Shown piece after piece: positions 34,077 to 44,620 of a stretch of DNA of 64,000 nt. The stretch is from Chiridota heheva (Eukaryota > Echinodermata > Holothuroidea > Apodida > Chiridotidae), in contig JAIGNY010001829.1 in assembly GCA_020152595.1 (NCBI GenBank), positions 489,501 through 553,500 on the forward strand. The letters run 5' to 3'. The first letter of the stretch is position 1. Each line of letters begins with the position of its first letter. Made by a program: the position numbers and the translations under genes. The notes under the pieces were generated by a model. It had not been told where the DNA came from. It did not search any database and worked only from the letters and a program-made list of their open reading frames with translations.

Positions 34077-35397
34077 TTAAAGGTATCTGGACAAGTAGAT
34101 ATTTTTTTAAATATTTTTTATCCAGATGAAACGGCAGTATATATATGCTGAGCAGAATAGTATTCAAATGGCCACAATAGCTCTCATACTTTTTAAAGAA
34201 ATATTCCCATGGATTATCATTTTTGTATATATATCATAGAGAAAAATTTTAGAAACAAAGGGGTGAGAAAAAAAAACTATGTTAATATCTTATTCCGTTT
34301 AGAAGTTACAAAATTTTGAAGTATTTATGAATTTGGACAAAAGTGACTGATTGGCAACATCTGTGATGTCATAGAGATGATTTCAACAAAACGTCTTTTG
34401 TATTTCTTTAAAAATAATTTGGATTTTTTTCTCATTGAAAATGTGACGTACACCAAGAAAAACAAAATGTTTTATTGTAAATTAAATATTCCACCCTATC
34501 TCTATAATGAACCAAAAATGCTGTTAGATAATGTAAAAAAAAATGTGATTAAATTGATAAGAAATACATAAGAACTGTGCTGGAATTGCCTTGATGATAT
34601 CACTGAGCTGAAAGACATACTGTACGAGGTGTTTTTAAGAACATTTTTCTACTCTTTTTTTGTTATAACTTCTAAATGGAATAAGATATTAACATAGTTT
34701 TTTCATCACTTTGTTTCTATAAATTTTCTCTATCATATAAATTTATGGGAATATTCCTTTAAAGTAATGACAATTTTAAAGTTTCTAGAATTTTTCAACA
34801 TGCTCACAAAGGTGATGTATATGAACAGGCATAATTCTTGATAATTTTTGTTCCAAATTTTAGAGGTTCTCAAATTGCATTATACTGCTAAATCTGGGTC
34901 ACGGTTATAGTAATATCCATTTTCTTGTTCTCTATAGCCAACTTTTCTCATTCAGAATGTTTGGGAGAAGGATTGAAAAACAGAAAAAGTTAACATATTA
35001 AGCAATTTGCTATTTGTCGTGTTCTAAGGTAACAAAATATTGTTCAGTTTATAAAAGGACTATGGACATCTAGTAGATATAAGATGAATGAAAGAGCATG
35101 GAATTCTGTCTGTTCTAGGGGTATGATCAAGTTCTGAAAACATTTTCTTCAAGTCCAATTCTATATTTCAAACAACATTGACAGAGGAATAAAAAACAAA
35201 AGGTTTTACAAAAGGTGATGAAGGATCAAACCCCCTTTGATGCAGTATACTATTGCACAATAACAGTTAAAAATTTTAAATGCTGTCAATTGGTCAATTT
35301 CTAATCAATTTTGATGTACTATTTTGCTGTTTTAATGGTTTAAATCATATTTTAAACCAGTTAAGCCCATCTTGCCTCTAGCTGTCCATAGTCCTTT
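34077..35397 (+). mobile_element. Repeat family E, copy 3, with a nested MITE B
   Basis: The left end TTAAAGGTATCTGGACA and the right end TGTCCATAGTCCTTTA are inverted. Interior blocks such as GATGTATATGAACAGGCATA match 27.96 kb. A MITE B copy interrupts it at 34193-34762. An inner AAAGGACTATGGACA at 35055 is an exact complement of the right terminus, so a shorter sub-element (35055-35397) may exist. Confidence 0.65.
34193..34762. mobile_element. MITE family B, copy 2, nested in family E
   Basis: TTAAAGAAATATTCCCATGG at the left and GGGAATATTCCTTTAA at the right are inverted, and both ends keep TTAA. The interior matches copies at 29.4, 38.1 and 56.0 kb. Confidence 0.85.
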
Positions 35398-35520
35398 AGG
35401 TATCGAGGTTTTAAAAATCTGTAAATTGGCCAATTTTTAAACGCTTTTGATGGGACTTTTTGCTGTTTGCGTGTTTAAAAAAACAACCATTGAAGCTGAT
35501 GTTGTTGCTACCTATTTTTA

Positions 35521-35933
35521 AAGGATTAGTTCAGTGGTCAAGCATGTCCATCTTATATGAATGAGGACTTTAAAAGAAACAAAATGGTGAAGAAAGCAAT
35601 CAAAAATCTTATTACATTAAGGAGATATTCAAGTTTAAAGTTTGGTATTACTTGTGTAGAAACGACTCAAATCAGACTAGTTGTGATGTCATAGCCTCAG
35701 ATTCCTCAAAGTCTTTATGTATTCTATCATATTTTGTCATGCGATTTTGTGGCCTAAAAACCATAGGATATGTCAAAAAAGTAGTAAAACTGAATCTAGG
35801 AAGGGTATTTATAATATACAACCTGAAGAAAGTTTGAAGGAAAATAATTTGAATAGTGAAAAAATTCAATGAACTTCCTTTAAAAGTCCTCTTTCATATA
35901 AGAAGGACATGCTTGACCACTGAACTAATCCTT
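35521..35933. mobile_element. MITE family A, best copy (413 bp)
   Basis: The body from AGGATTAGTTCAGTGGTCAA to TTGACCACTGAACTAATCCT has TIRs of about 60 bp that also include CTTTAAAAG and ATATAAGA. It is flanked by TTAA on both sides. It is the cleanest copy of the family and non-coding. Confidence 0.9.
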
Positions 35934-36164
35934 TAAGAATTAGTGAACACCCACTTGTAGAGGCAGCGTGGGTTGAATTATTTTGAATTGATTCAAAACT
36001 GTGCACAGTGATGACATCATAAATGTGCTTCTTTCATGGATAATTGGGTTTATCAATTTGACAGAGCTTTAAATTCCTCAAACAAACCTCCTAATTGTCA
36101 CTTCAATACATGCAGAAGATCTTGAAAAAGTTGAAAATTCTTTCTGTGGAATGCTCTGTAAACA

Positions 36165-36426
36165 TTAAAGGAAAGGTATTGTCCTACAAATAAATTCAAA
36201 AGTGAATGCCAATGAGCTGTCAACATCACAAAACTTATTGATTGCGAGATATCTGCGATGTTATTGATCACACATTCGCCGGACATAACATAGGAGCCTA
36301 TGTGTGTTATCGATAACATCACTAATTTCTCACAGTCAGTAAAGAAAATTGAAAACCGGAAGTGACGTTTTCAGCACGGCGATGTTCACTTCTGAATTTA
36401 TTGATGGGACGATACCTTTCCTTTAA
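36165..36426. mobile_element. MITE family F, copy 1
   Basis: The left end TTAAAGGAAAGGTATTGTCC and the right end GGGACGATACCTTTCCTTTA are inverted. Sub-terminal AAATTCAAAAGTGAA / TTCACTTCTGAATTT extends the TIR to about 45 bp. The copy at 59652-59936 is inverted in its interior. Confidence 0.9.
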
Positions 36427-37500
36427 CAGTGACACGAAAAACACGAAAAAAAAGCAGGAACAAAAGTTCATATTTTCATAGTTTTTAAAGTTCATATAAA
36501 AATGTAATGGTTGCGTGTACTTTTGTTAAGCTGACAAATCCAAGATTAGAATCGTTTTCACATTCTAAAAATAGAAAATTCCACAACAAGACTTGAATTC
36601 ATACACTACATATTTAAGGTGAACAGTAACAAGAGATTCTGATGTGCCAAAATTTGTGCATCATGGGATTTAAAAAATAGAATATAAAATTATATAAATT
36701 TTCCCTTTATTACACATTGTAAAAGTAATTTCCTGTACAAATAGAGATGATAATTTATTGTATTTTATTAATATTTGACAACAATAAATTCATTTGCTCA
36801 ACTACTCTTGTACAAAATACACTTCCTGTGCTTTTTACAATTTACAGTACTTCACGTTTTTATTAAACAGTACTTCACGTTTTTATTAAAGGGATATTTT
36901 AACCTCCACATCCTATATTGTGTTGTTTTCACACATACAGTAAATGGCAAACGTGTGGACATGAAGTTTGTTGAACTTGGCATTTCAATGACTATTTCCT
37001 GCAATAGGAAGAATGACACATGCTTCTCGAAGAGTTAGTACAAATAATGCCCTTGATTTACGCACACGAAGGTTTTACACCTTATTGGCTTTAAAAAAAA
37101 TACGATAAGTTGTCATGTTGCTGTAGTTTGAATTAAGGTGCAATAAAGTGAGTAAAATACCTATCTTTTTTTTTCATGAGATATTAGTTTAAAAGAGAAA
37201 TATAAGCACTTGGTTGGATTTGTGAGGCCTATAGTATCAAGTAGTTTTACAGTAGATTGATGTACACTGTAGGCACTTGCTTAACAAAGTAATAATGTTG
37301 CATTATTCTACAGTCATTGAAGATTTTGTTAGGTCTTGAAGGTTACAAAATGAATCGAATGTACAAATAGTATGTATTTATGGTACTGCAAATTCATAAT
37401 CTGTATTTTTCATCTAAGTTATCAGTAGTGGCCTGAAATCGGAAGGCATGTGTGAACCTTAAATTGCAAAACCTGCGAAATGTAACCGAGCAGGCTCACT
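36427..37500. other. Stretch without recognisable gene
   Basis: A 25-bp direct repeat containing CAGTACTTCACGTTTTTATT lies at 36845-36893. Nothing else was recognised. Confidence 0.4.
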
Positions 37501-37507
37501 GTTCACT

Positions 37508-37735
37508 CAGAAATAAACAACTCTACAGAAATTTTAGCTTGCAGCACGCTTGCGACAAGCTAACATTTTTAGCTTGCGCAAGCTTGCAGCAAGCATGTTG
37601 TAAGATAGTATTTGGAACAAATACTAGCTTGCTAGCTTGCTCAAGCTGGCATGAAATATTTATTAGCTTGCCCAAGCTTGCAGATAGTTTTTGCTAGCTT
37701 GTGCAAGTTAATTTGTTCCAAGTATTAGCACACAG
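37508..37735. repeat. AGCTTGC palindrome array, short copy
   Basis: It starts CTACAGAAATTTTAGCTTGC and holds many AGCTTGC/GCAAGCT units, including the palindrome AGCTTGCGCAAGCT. It is the same family as the long array at 61371-62168. Confidence 0.85.
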
Positions 37736-38095
37736 CACGCTGTTAGTCTGACTCCTGTTTCATGAAAAAATTGAATGTACCGAAAAGATCTAAATTGCTG
37801 TAAAAAATTGCCAAAAGATGGTCAAAATCGGGTTTTCTTTTTGTTTTCCAGTACTGTTTATATCACAACTAAATAAATTATTGAAACCAGTAGTTTAATA
37901 ACAAGTGTATATTTTTCAGAATGTTTATTTTTTCTTTATAATGCTGAAAATTTAAAAAAAATTAAAGAAATATAAAACAAAGATTTACAAATATTATCTT
38001 TAAAATTCTTTAAATTGCAACATTTCTGTAACTTTAATTTGATCTTGTACTGTAGGGTTAAAATGCTCTCTGTATGTGATAATAAGATGTTTGAT
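37736..38095. other. Stretch without recognisable gene
   Basis: AT-rich, nothing recognised. Confidence 0.35.
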
Positions 38096-38653
38096 TAAAA
38101 GAATATTCCCATGGATTTTCATTTTTTCATATATGATGGAGAAAATTTGTAGAAACAAAGTGGTGAAAAAACTATATTAATATTTTATTCCGCTCAGAAG
38201 TTGTAACAATTTAAAGTGTAGGAAAATGTTCTTAAAAACACCTTGTACAGTATATGTCCTTCAGCTTGATGATGTCATCAAGGCAATTCCAGCACAGTTC
38301 TTATGTATTTCGTATAAATTTAATCACACTTTTTTTACATTATTGAACAGCATTTTTGGTTTATTATAGAGATAGGTAGATTATATAATTTACAAGAAAA
38401 CATTTTGTTTTTTTCAAATGAGAGAAAAATCCCAATCATTTTTAAAGAAATACAAAAGACGTTTTGTTGAAATTGTCTCTATGACATCACAGATGTTGTC
38501 AATCAGTCACTTTTGTCCCAATTCAAAAATTCTTCAAAATGTTGTAACTTCTAAAAGGAATAAGATATTAGCATAGTTTTTTCATCACTTTGTTTCTAAA
38601 ATTGTCTCTTCATCATATATGAAAAAATGAAAATCCATGGGAATATTCCATTA
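38096..38653. mobile_element. MITE family B, copy 3
   Basis: GAATATTCCCATGGATTTTC at the left and AATCCATGGGAATATTCC at the right are inverted, with TIRs of about 100 bp. TTAA is intact at the left; the right flank is mutated (ATTA). Confidence 0.85.
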
Positions 38654-38748
38654 GGAATGTTTTGGAAAAGGAAATATCAAGATTTCACATTAACTGACAT
38701 CGTGACAGCTCATCTATTTATACAAGTAGCTTTATCATGATACATGTG

Positions 38749-39296
38749 TTAAAGAGGCGAAATCGTCATATGTGCACAATATTAAGAATTCCTTTCAAAT
38801 ATTTTGATTGGTTGAAATTTTGCTGCGCGATTAGTTGTCTGGTATTGCAAGGTATAAAGTTATTTAAGACGCGTTGAAGGTCATTGCACGAGTTAGCCCT
38901 GTTGGTTACGGCGTTTTCAGAGGCAATTTTTTTTCTTCAAATAACAGTCGTGAGTTGGAGCTGCGGTAGAATCGTTTATTGCGATTTTTGCTTTCATCTT
39001 TTTTTTTCTTTTCTTAGTAATTTTCATTTGGTGAATATTATTGTAGTATTATAATACTAATATTTCGCTTTCTGACAAAAATGCATTAAAAAAACAAACA
39101 AGTTTCTCTTCACAGTAACGTAATGCGCTGTGTACATGTATGTAACTCGGCACACACAAAGTACATGCTAGTGTCTGGCTGTACTGTGGTACAAACAGAC
39201 AGTGGATCGGATCTTGCGTCCACAACCGGAAGTGACATCAAAATATCGCATCCCCCAATTTTACTATATTTTAATGAGACGAGCCTCCCTCTTTAA
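38749..39296 (+). mobile_element. MITE family G, copy 1
   Basis: It starts TTAAAGAGGCGAAATCGTC and ends GAGCCTCCCTCTTTAA. It aligns in reverse with 40478-41010, including CATTGCACGAG, TAGTATTATAATACTA and CCGGAAGTGAC. It is non-coding. Confidence 0.85.
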
Positions 39297-39988
39297 CTAA
39301 TTGTGATATCCAAATACTGTGACTGACATGTGTAGCAAATTGAGTGAGGTTTAAACACAGTATATAACTACATGTAAATAATCCCTGTTATATATCGCAT
39401 ATAAATTCCCTAGTGATTTTCCCAAATAAGGTAAAAATTCTGCAGTTCCGTTCTTCTGCAAGGCTGTATGTTGTGCATACTGTAATTGACTTTCATGCAC
39501 TAGTTTCCACAGCAGTAGAACACTACATTATGTTGTATATATGTACAGTGACAGCTCGATGATTCGTTGAATTGAAATTGTATATTTATCTCGATTTGAA
39601 TTTCTTCATTGTTGCACGGAAGAAATTATTTATTTGTCATGAAGCTTTAGTTTTTCATAAAGAAAGAAAGAATTGAAAGTGAAGCTAATGAATGTTATTT
39701 GACTGCCCATTAAACCTCAACAAACTAACGTGTAATTTGAATGGTGTTAATCAAGTTCATTGTAAGTTATCTTTGAATCTAAATATGAGTCAAATGACGG
39801 AAGCCATGTACTGTATATGTATGGTTGAATGTCTGTGTTACTTACTCATTGCCATTATAGTTCTTGCAATAATAATATTTTAATAATTATTATTACACAC
39901 AAACTTAGAGAAGGCTTGATTCTACAAAACGTTTTCACTCAGCGGCTCAAACCCAAAAATATAAAACTATCTTAAGGCATAATAGAAA
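39297..39988. other. Spacer between inverted MITE G copies
   Basis: No supported gene; AT-rich sequence. Confidence 0.35.
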
Positions 39989-39990
39989 TA

Positions 39991-40300
39991 CTGTATTTGA
40001 TAAAATAAGTGCCCCTGCCCTAATAAGCGCCCCTGTTCTGATAAGCCCCCACCCAACATATTTTGACTGATAACATTCCAACATCAATAAATGGTGAATG
40101 CTGTTTATATGTATTTATTTTCGTACTCCATCCCGAATCCCTGTTAAGGGAAATGGGCTATCTTTCCTTTGTTCCACCGAATTTATACTATATGTGACTC
40201 CTGAGCATGGACGCTTATTAGGAAGAAACTTTGCACCTAGAAATAACATAATTAATTTCATTTTCTTAAGCACCCTGGGCGCTTATGACGTCGAATACAG
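39991..40300. mobile_element. MITE family H (CTGTATTTGA ... TCGAATACAG)
   Basis: The ends are inverted over about 24 bp, including ATAAGTGCCCC against GGGCGCTTAT, and are flanked by TA on both sides. TA duplication suggests a Tc1/mariner-type mobiliser. It is 310 bp and non-coding. Two extra AATAAGCGCCCC-like repeats lie inside the left end. Confidence 0.8.
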
Positions 40301-40477
40301 TAGTTAATGAAAAGCGGGAGGAACAGGTAAGTCTCGAGTTTTCTTCGAGAAAAAAATTTGGGCTACTTGATGCGTTTAATTTTTATTTGGTACTTTCTTC
40401 CATTCCTTAGGTCCCCTAAGGAAAAAGCCATATCACAACATGTTTTTCTCTGGGCTAGAAGTACAGGATGAATTATA

Positions 40478-41010
40478 TTAAAGAGGGAGACTTATCTCAG
40501 TCAAATTGTTTAGTTAGAAGGATGCAAACATTTGCGTCACTTCCGGTTGTGAATGCAAGATCCATCATACATGTACTGTTTGTTTGTACAGTCAGACAGT
40601 AGCGCACACGTCGTGTGTGTTGAGTTCCATGCATTACTTCACTGTGATGAGAAAGTTGGGTTTTTTTTTTTAATGATTTGTCAGAAACAAAAAGTGAAAG
40701 TTAAATATTAGTATTATAATACTACAGTAGTAGTCATTAGATGAAAATGACAGAAAAAAGAAGAAAAGATCAAACAAAAAATTGAAATAAATGATTTTAC
40801 TGGGGCTCTGACTCATGTTGGTTTGAAAAAAAATCTGTAACCTATTGCCTTAACCAGCGGGACTATCACATGTGATGACTTTCCCAGCGTTTTGAATAAA
40901 TTTATACCTTGCAATACAAGACAATGAATCACGCAGCAAAATTTCCACCAATCAACAAATTTGAATGGAATTGTAATTATTGTGCCCATATGACAATTTC
41001 GCCTCTTTAA
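40478..41010 (-). mobile_element. MITE family G, copy 2 (inverted)
   Basis: It reads TTAAAGAGGGAGAC at the left and GACAATTTCGCCTCTTTAA at the right, the reverse of copy 1. Both ends keep TTAA. Confidence 0.85.
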
Positions 41011-41929
41011 ACCTTAAAGCATACTGGCTTCCTTTATTTTGAAAAAAGACATCAAATCAATTTACTCGAGTAAGTTGGCACTAAACTATTAGCATTTGTA
41101 GCTCATGCACAATGCTCTGAATAATTTTCTTGACTTAAATCTGAAGCCAGTATTTATATTGCGCAATGTCACAAAATGCAGATACAAAAGAAAATGACTT
41201 ACAATATTATCAATCAGATACAGATAAAATAAAAATATTATCAAAATGAATATCAAAGCAAATTTAAAGAACAAATTAATACATGTACGTTAGGTTGAAA
41301 ATGTTAAAGTACATGAGAAGATGTTACAAAAAAAGAGCACTTGTACAATTTCTCAATGACTTCTGACGTCAAGAAAAATTTTGATTGACCACTGTATGAA
41401 AGTAAAAAATTTGAAACAATGTTATGTGACAGCTTTTTTAATTAAGTTTAAAGCTTTGCAATGTAGATCGGAAGTAATGTCAATTTCTGAATGAAATCAT
41501 CATTTGCAGCATGGGTGATGTATTTCCATTGTATCACCATCCATTTTACTTTTCCTTTGAAATATAGCTTTATTAAGATACTTGTTGTAAGATGTTGTTT
41601 GTTGATGTTTCTTGGTGCCTTTGGGCATCAACAGGCAACAGCATATAGATAACAAAACAGCCAGCAGAATCAGATACAAATTTTGAAGTTGCAGGTATTG
41701 AATGTGGGTTGCGTAACGTGGAGGTGAAATAAATGAAAATTAAAAAAGATTATCAATCTCTTCTTATACAATGCCTCGGTGCTCTGTATAGTTCAAACTA
41801 GGGTTGTTACAATATGGATTTGTGGATTGCAATATTCTTTGAATGGAATAATAAAATCAGGTATAATCACATTTCTATCTTCACTGATTTTGTTTGTATT
41901 TTGTCCAAATACAAGTCTTTCTGACCTAA
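41011..41929. other. Stretch without recognisable gene
   Basis: No supported coding frame and no shared repeat was recognised. Confidence 0.35.
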
Positions 41930-42712
41930 TTCTTGAAACCCCACTGACCATTTCTTGAAACCCCACTGACCATTTCTTGAAACCCCACTGACCCATTTCT
42001 TGAAACCCCACTGACCCATTTCTTGAAACCCCACTGACCCATTTCTTGAAACCCCACTGACCAATGTCTTGAAATCCCACTGACCTATTTCTTAACACCC
42101 CGCTGACCCATTTCTTGAAACTCCGCTGACCCATATCTTGAAACCCCTCTGAACCATTTCTTGAAACCCCACTGACCCAATTCTTGAAACCCCTCTGACC
42201 CATATCTTGAAACCTCGCTGACCCATTTCTTGAAACCCAACTGACCCATTTCTTGAAACCCAACTGACCCATTTTTTAAAAGCCCTCTAACCCATTTTTT
42301 AAAACACCCCATTGACCCATTTCTTGAAACCCCTCCGACCCATTTCTTGAAACCCCTCTGACCCATTTCTTGAAACCCGCTGACCCATCACTTGAAACCC
42401 CACTGACCCATTTCTGAAACCCCACTAAACTATTTCTTGAAACCCCACTCAACTATTTCTTGAAACCCCACTGACCAATTTCTTAAAACCCCACTGACCC
42501 ATTTCTTAAAACCCCACTGACCCATTTCTTGAAACTCCGCTGACCCATATCCTGAAACCCCTCTGACCCATTTCTTGAAACCCCGCTCACCCAATTCTTG
42601 AAACCCCTCTGACTCATTACTTGAAACCCCACTGACCCATTTCTGAAACCCCACTGAGCCATTTCTGAAAGCTTACTGAACTATTTCTTGAAAACTCTTT
42701 TTTTTATTGAAA
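41930..42712 (+). repeat. 23-bp minisatellite (TTCTTGAAACCCCACTGACC)
   Basis: About 33 units of 22-23 bp vary at a few positions (CCACTG, CCTCTG, CCGCTG; CATTTC, CATATC). The ordered set of variants at about 42090-42205 returns at about 42504-42619, with CTCCGC at 42121 and 42535, an offset of 414 bp or 18 units. Long minus-strand ORFs (GVSRNGSVGFQEM-type) are artefacts of the near-3n period. Confidence 0.95.
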
Positions 42713-42889
42713 CCCCACCAACCAAATGTAATTTTGTAAATAAAAAATGAAACCATGCATTATTGTAACAAAATGCAACAATTTATTGTTTGATGGATTT
42801 ACAATGCCTAAAAATGGGTCTGGCTTTAGAATATCTCAGAAATTTTTCAAAACATTTACATGTGATGAAAATGAAAATATTACATGCTT

Positions 42890-44620
42890 GTAAAATAACC
42901 AAAGTTCAGTTACTTTTATAGTAATGCTTTCTTGTTCCTATTCTGTATTTTCAAAAGTTTTATCGATTTTCAAACAAAAGGTTTTCAAACTGTGATCCAG
43001 AAAGGGGCAGGGTGCCACTGACCAAAAGGGGCATTTATAAGAAAGGCATCAAGGGCAATTTAAGGGCAGGTAGGGCACTTAAATGTACATAAAGTGTAAT
43101 ATGTACAGCAAGTAGTTTCCCTGCATCTTTTTAAAATAACCAAAGTTCAGTTATCTTCATAGTAATGCTTTCTTGTTCCTATTCTGTATTTTCATGATAA
43201 GATCTTCAATCAATAGGTTTTCAAACCCCTACCTTGATCTAGAATGGGGCAGGGAGTAATCAATACAACAAGTAGTGTTTCTGCAACTTTTTTAATTATA
43301 GAGAACTGTTTATGCAAAACAGTTCTCAAGAAGATATTTTTGTGAACAAAATGTAGAGTGCTTAGTGAAAAGGGGACAGGTTGGAAGCAATAAGGGGCAG
43401 GGTGGAGGCAATGAGGGGCAGGGTGGAGGCAATGAGGGGGCAGGGTGGAGGCAGTGAGGGGCAGGGCAGAGGCAGTGAGGGGCAGTGCAGAGGCAGTGAG
43501 GGGCAGGGCACAGGCAGTGAGGGGCAGGGCGGAGGCAGTGAGGGCAGGGCAGAGGCAGTGAGGGGCAGGGCTAAGGCAGTGAGGGGCAGCGGAGGCAGTG
43601 AGGGGCAGGGCAGTGGCAGTGAGGGGCAGGGCGGGGGCAGTGAGGGGCAGGGCGGAGGCAGTGAGGGGCAGGGCGGAGGCAGTGAGGGGCAGGGAGGCAG
43701 TGAGGGGCAGGGGGAGCAGTGAGGGGCAGGGCGGAGGCAGTGAGGGGCAGGGCGGAGGCAGTGAGGGGCAGGGCGGAGGCAGGGCAGAGACAGTGAGGGG
43801 CAGGGCGAAGGCAGTGAGGGGCAGGGCGGAGGCAGTGAGGGGGCAGGGCGGGGCATTGAAGGGCAGGGCGGGGGCAGTGAGGGAAGGGCGGGGCAGTGAG
43901 GGAAGGCGGGGCAGTGAGGGACAGGGTGGAGGCAGGGCGGAGGCAGTGAGGGCAGGGCGGGGGCAGTGAGGGGCAGGGCAGAGGCAGTGAGGGGCAGGGG
44001 GAGGCAGTGAGGGGCAGAGACAGTGCGGGGCAGGGCGGAGGCAGTGAGGGGCAGGGGCGGAGGCAGTGAGGGGCAGGGCGGAGGCAGTGAGGGGCAGGGC
44101 GGGAGGCAGTGAGGGGCAAGGGCAGGGCAGAGGTGAGGGCAGGGGGCAGGCAGTGGGAAGGGTGGAGGCAGTGAGGGGGCAGGGTGGGGGAAGGGCAGGG
44201 GCGGGGCAGTGAGGGAAGGGCGGGGCAGTGAGGGAAGGGCGGAGGCAGTGAGGGCAGGGGGAGGCAGTGAGGGGCAGGGCGGAGGCAGTGAGGGGCAGTG
44301 AGGGGCAGGGCGGAGGCAGTGAGGGGCAGGGCGGAGGCAGTGAGGGGCAGGGCGGAGGCAGTGAGGGGCAGGGCGGAGGCAGTGAGGGGCAGGGCGGAGG
44401 CAGTGAGGGGCAGGGTGGAGGCAGTGAGGGGCAGGGTGAAGGCAGTGAGGGGCAGGGCGGAGGCAGTGAGGGGAAGGGCGGAGGGTGAGGGGCAGGGGCA
44501 GTGAGGGGCAGGGCGGAGGCAGTGAGGGGCAGGGCGGAGGCAGGGGAAGGGCGGAGGCAGTGAGGGGCAGGGCGGAGCAATCATGAAAAAGTAAAATTAG
44601 GGGCCTGGACAGATTTTTTT
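42890..44620 (+). mobile_element. Element carrying the G-rich 21-bp array, copy 1
   Basis: The flanking sequence is shared with two other places in the window. TTTGTGAACAAAATGTAGAG and GCTTAGTGAAAAGGGG before the array recur at 55.64 kb and, inverted, at 61.12 kb. The GGTGCCACTGACCAAAAGGG segment (43010) recurs inverted at 61.3 kb. The AAAATAACCAAAGTTCAGTT block is itself duplicated (42893 and 43132). No transposase or TIR was recognised, so the class is unknown. Confidence 0.6.
43381..44576 (+). repeat. G-rich 21-bp minisatellite, ~1.2 kb
   Basis: The unit GGCAGTGAGGGGCAGGGCGG plus A repeats about 55 times with small indels. Early units have AATGAGG and GGGTGG instead. One strand is almost free of C-runs, and the GGGG, GGG, GG, GG spacing suits G-quadruplex formation. 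Pro/Leu/Ser ORFs up to 456 aa on the minus strand (ASALPLTASALPLTA-type) have no other basis and should not be annotated. Confidence 0.97.

Noticed and set aside
41793..42654. Minus-strand ORFs with repeated GFQEMGQ-type peptides
   Set aside because: Translation of a 23-bp minisatellite; frames change with each indel and no signal peptide or domain is seen.
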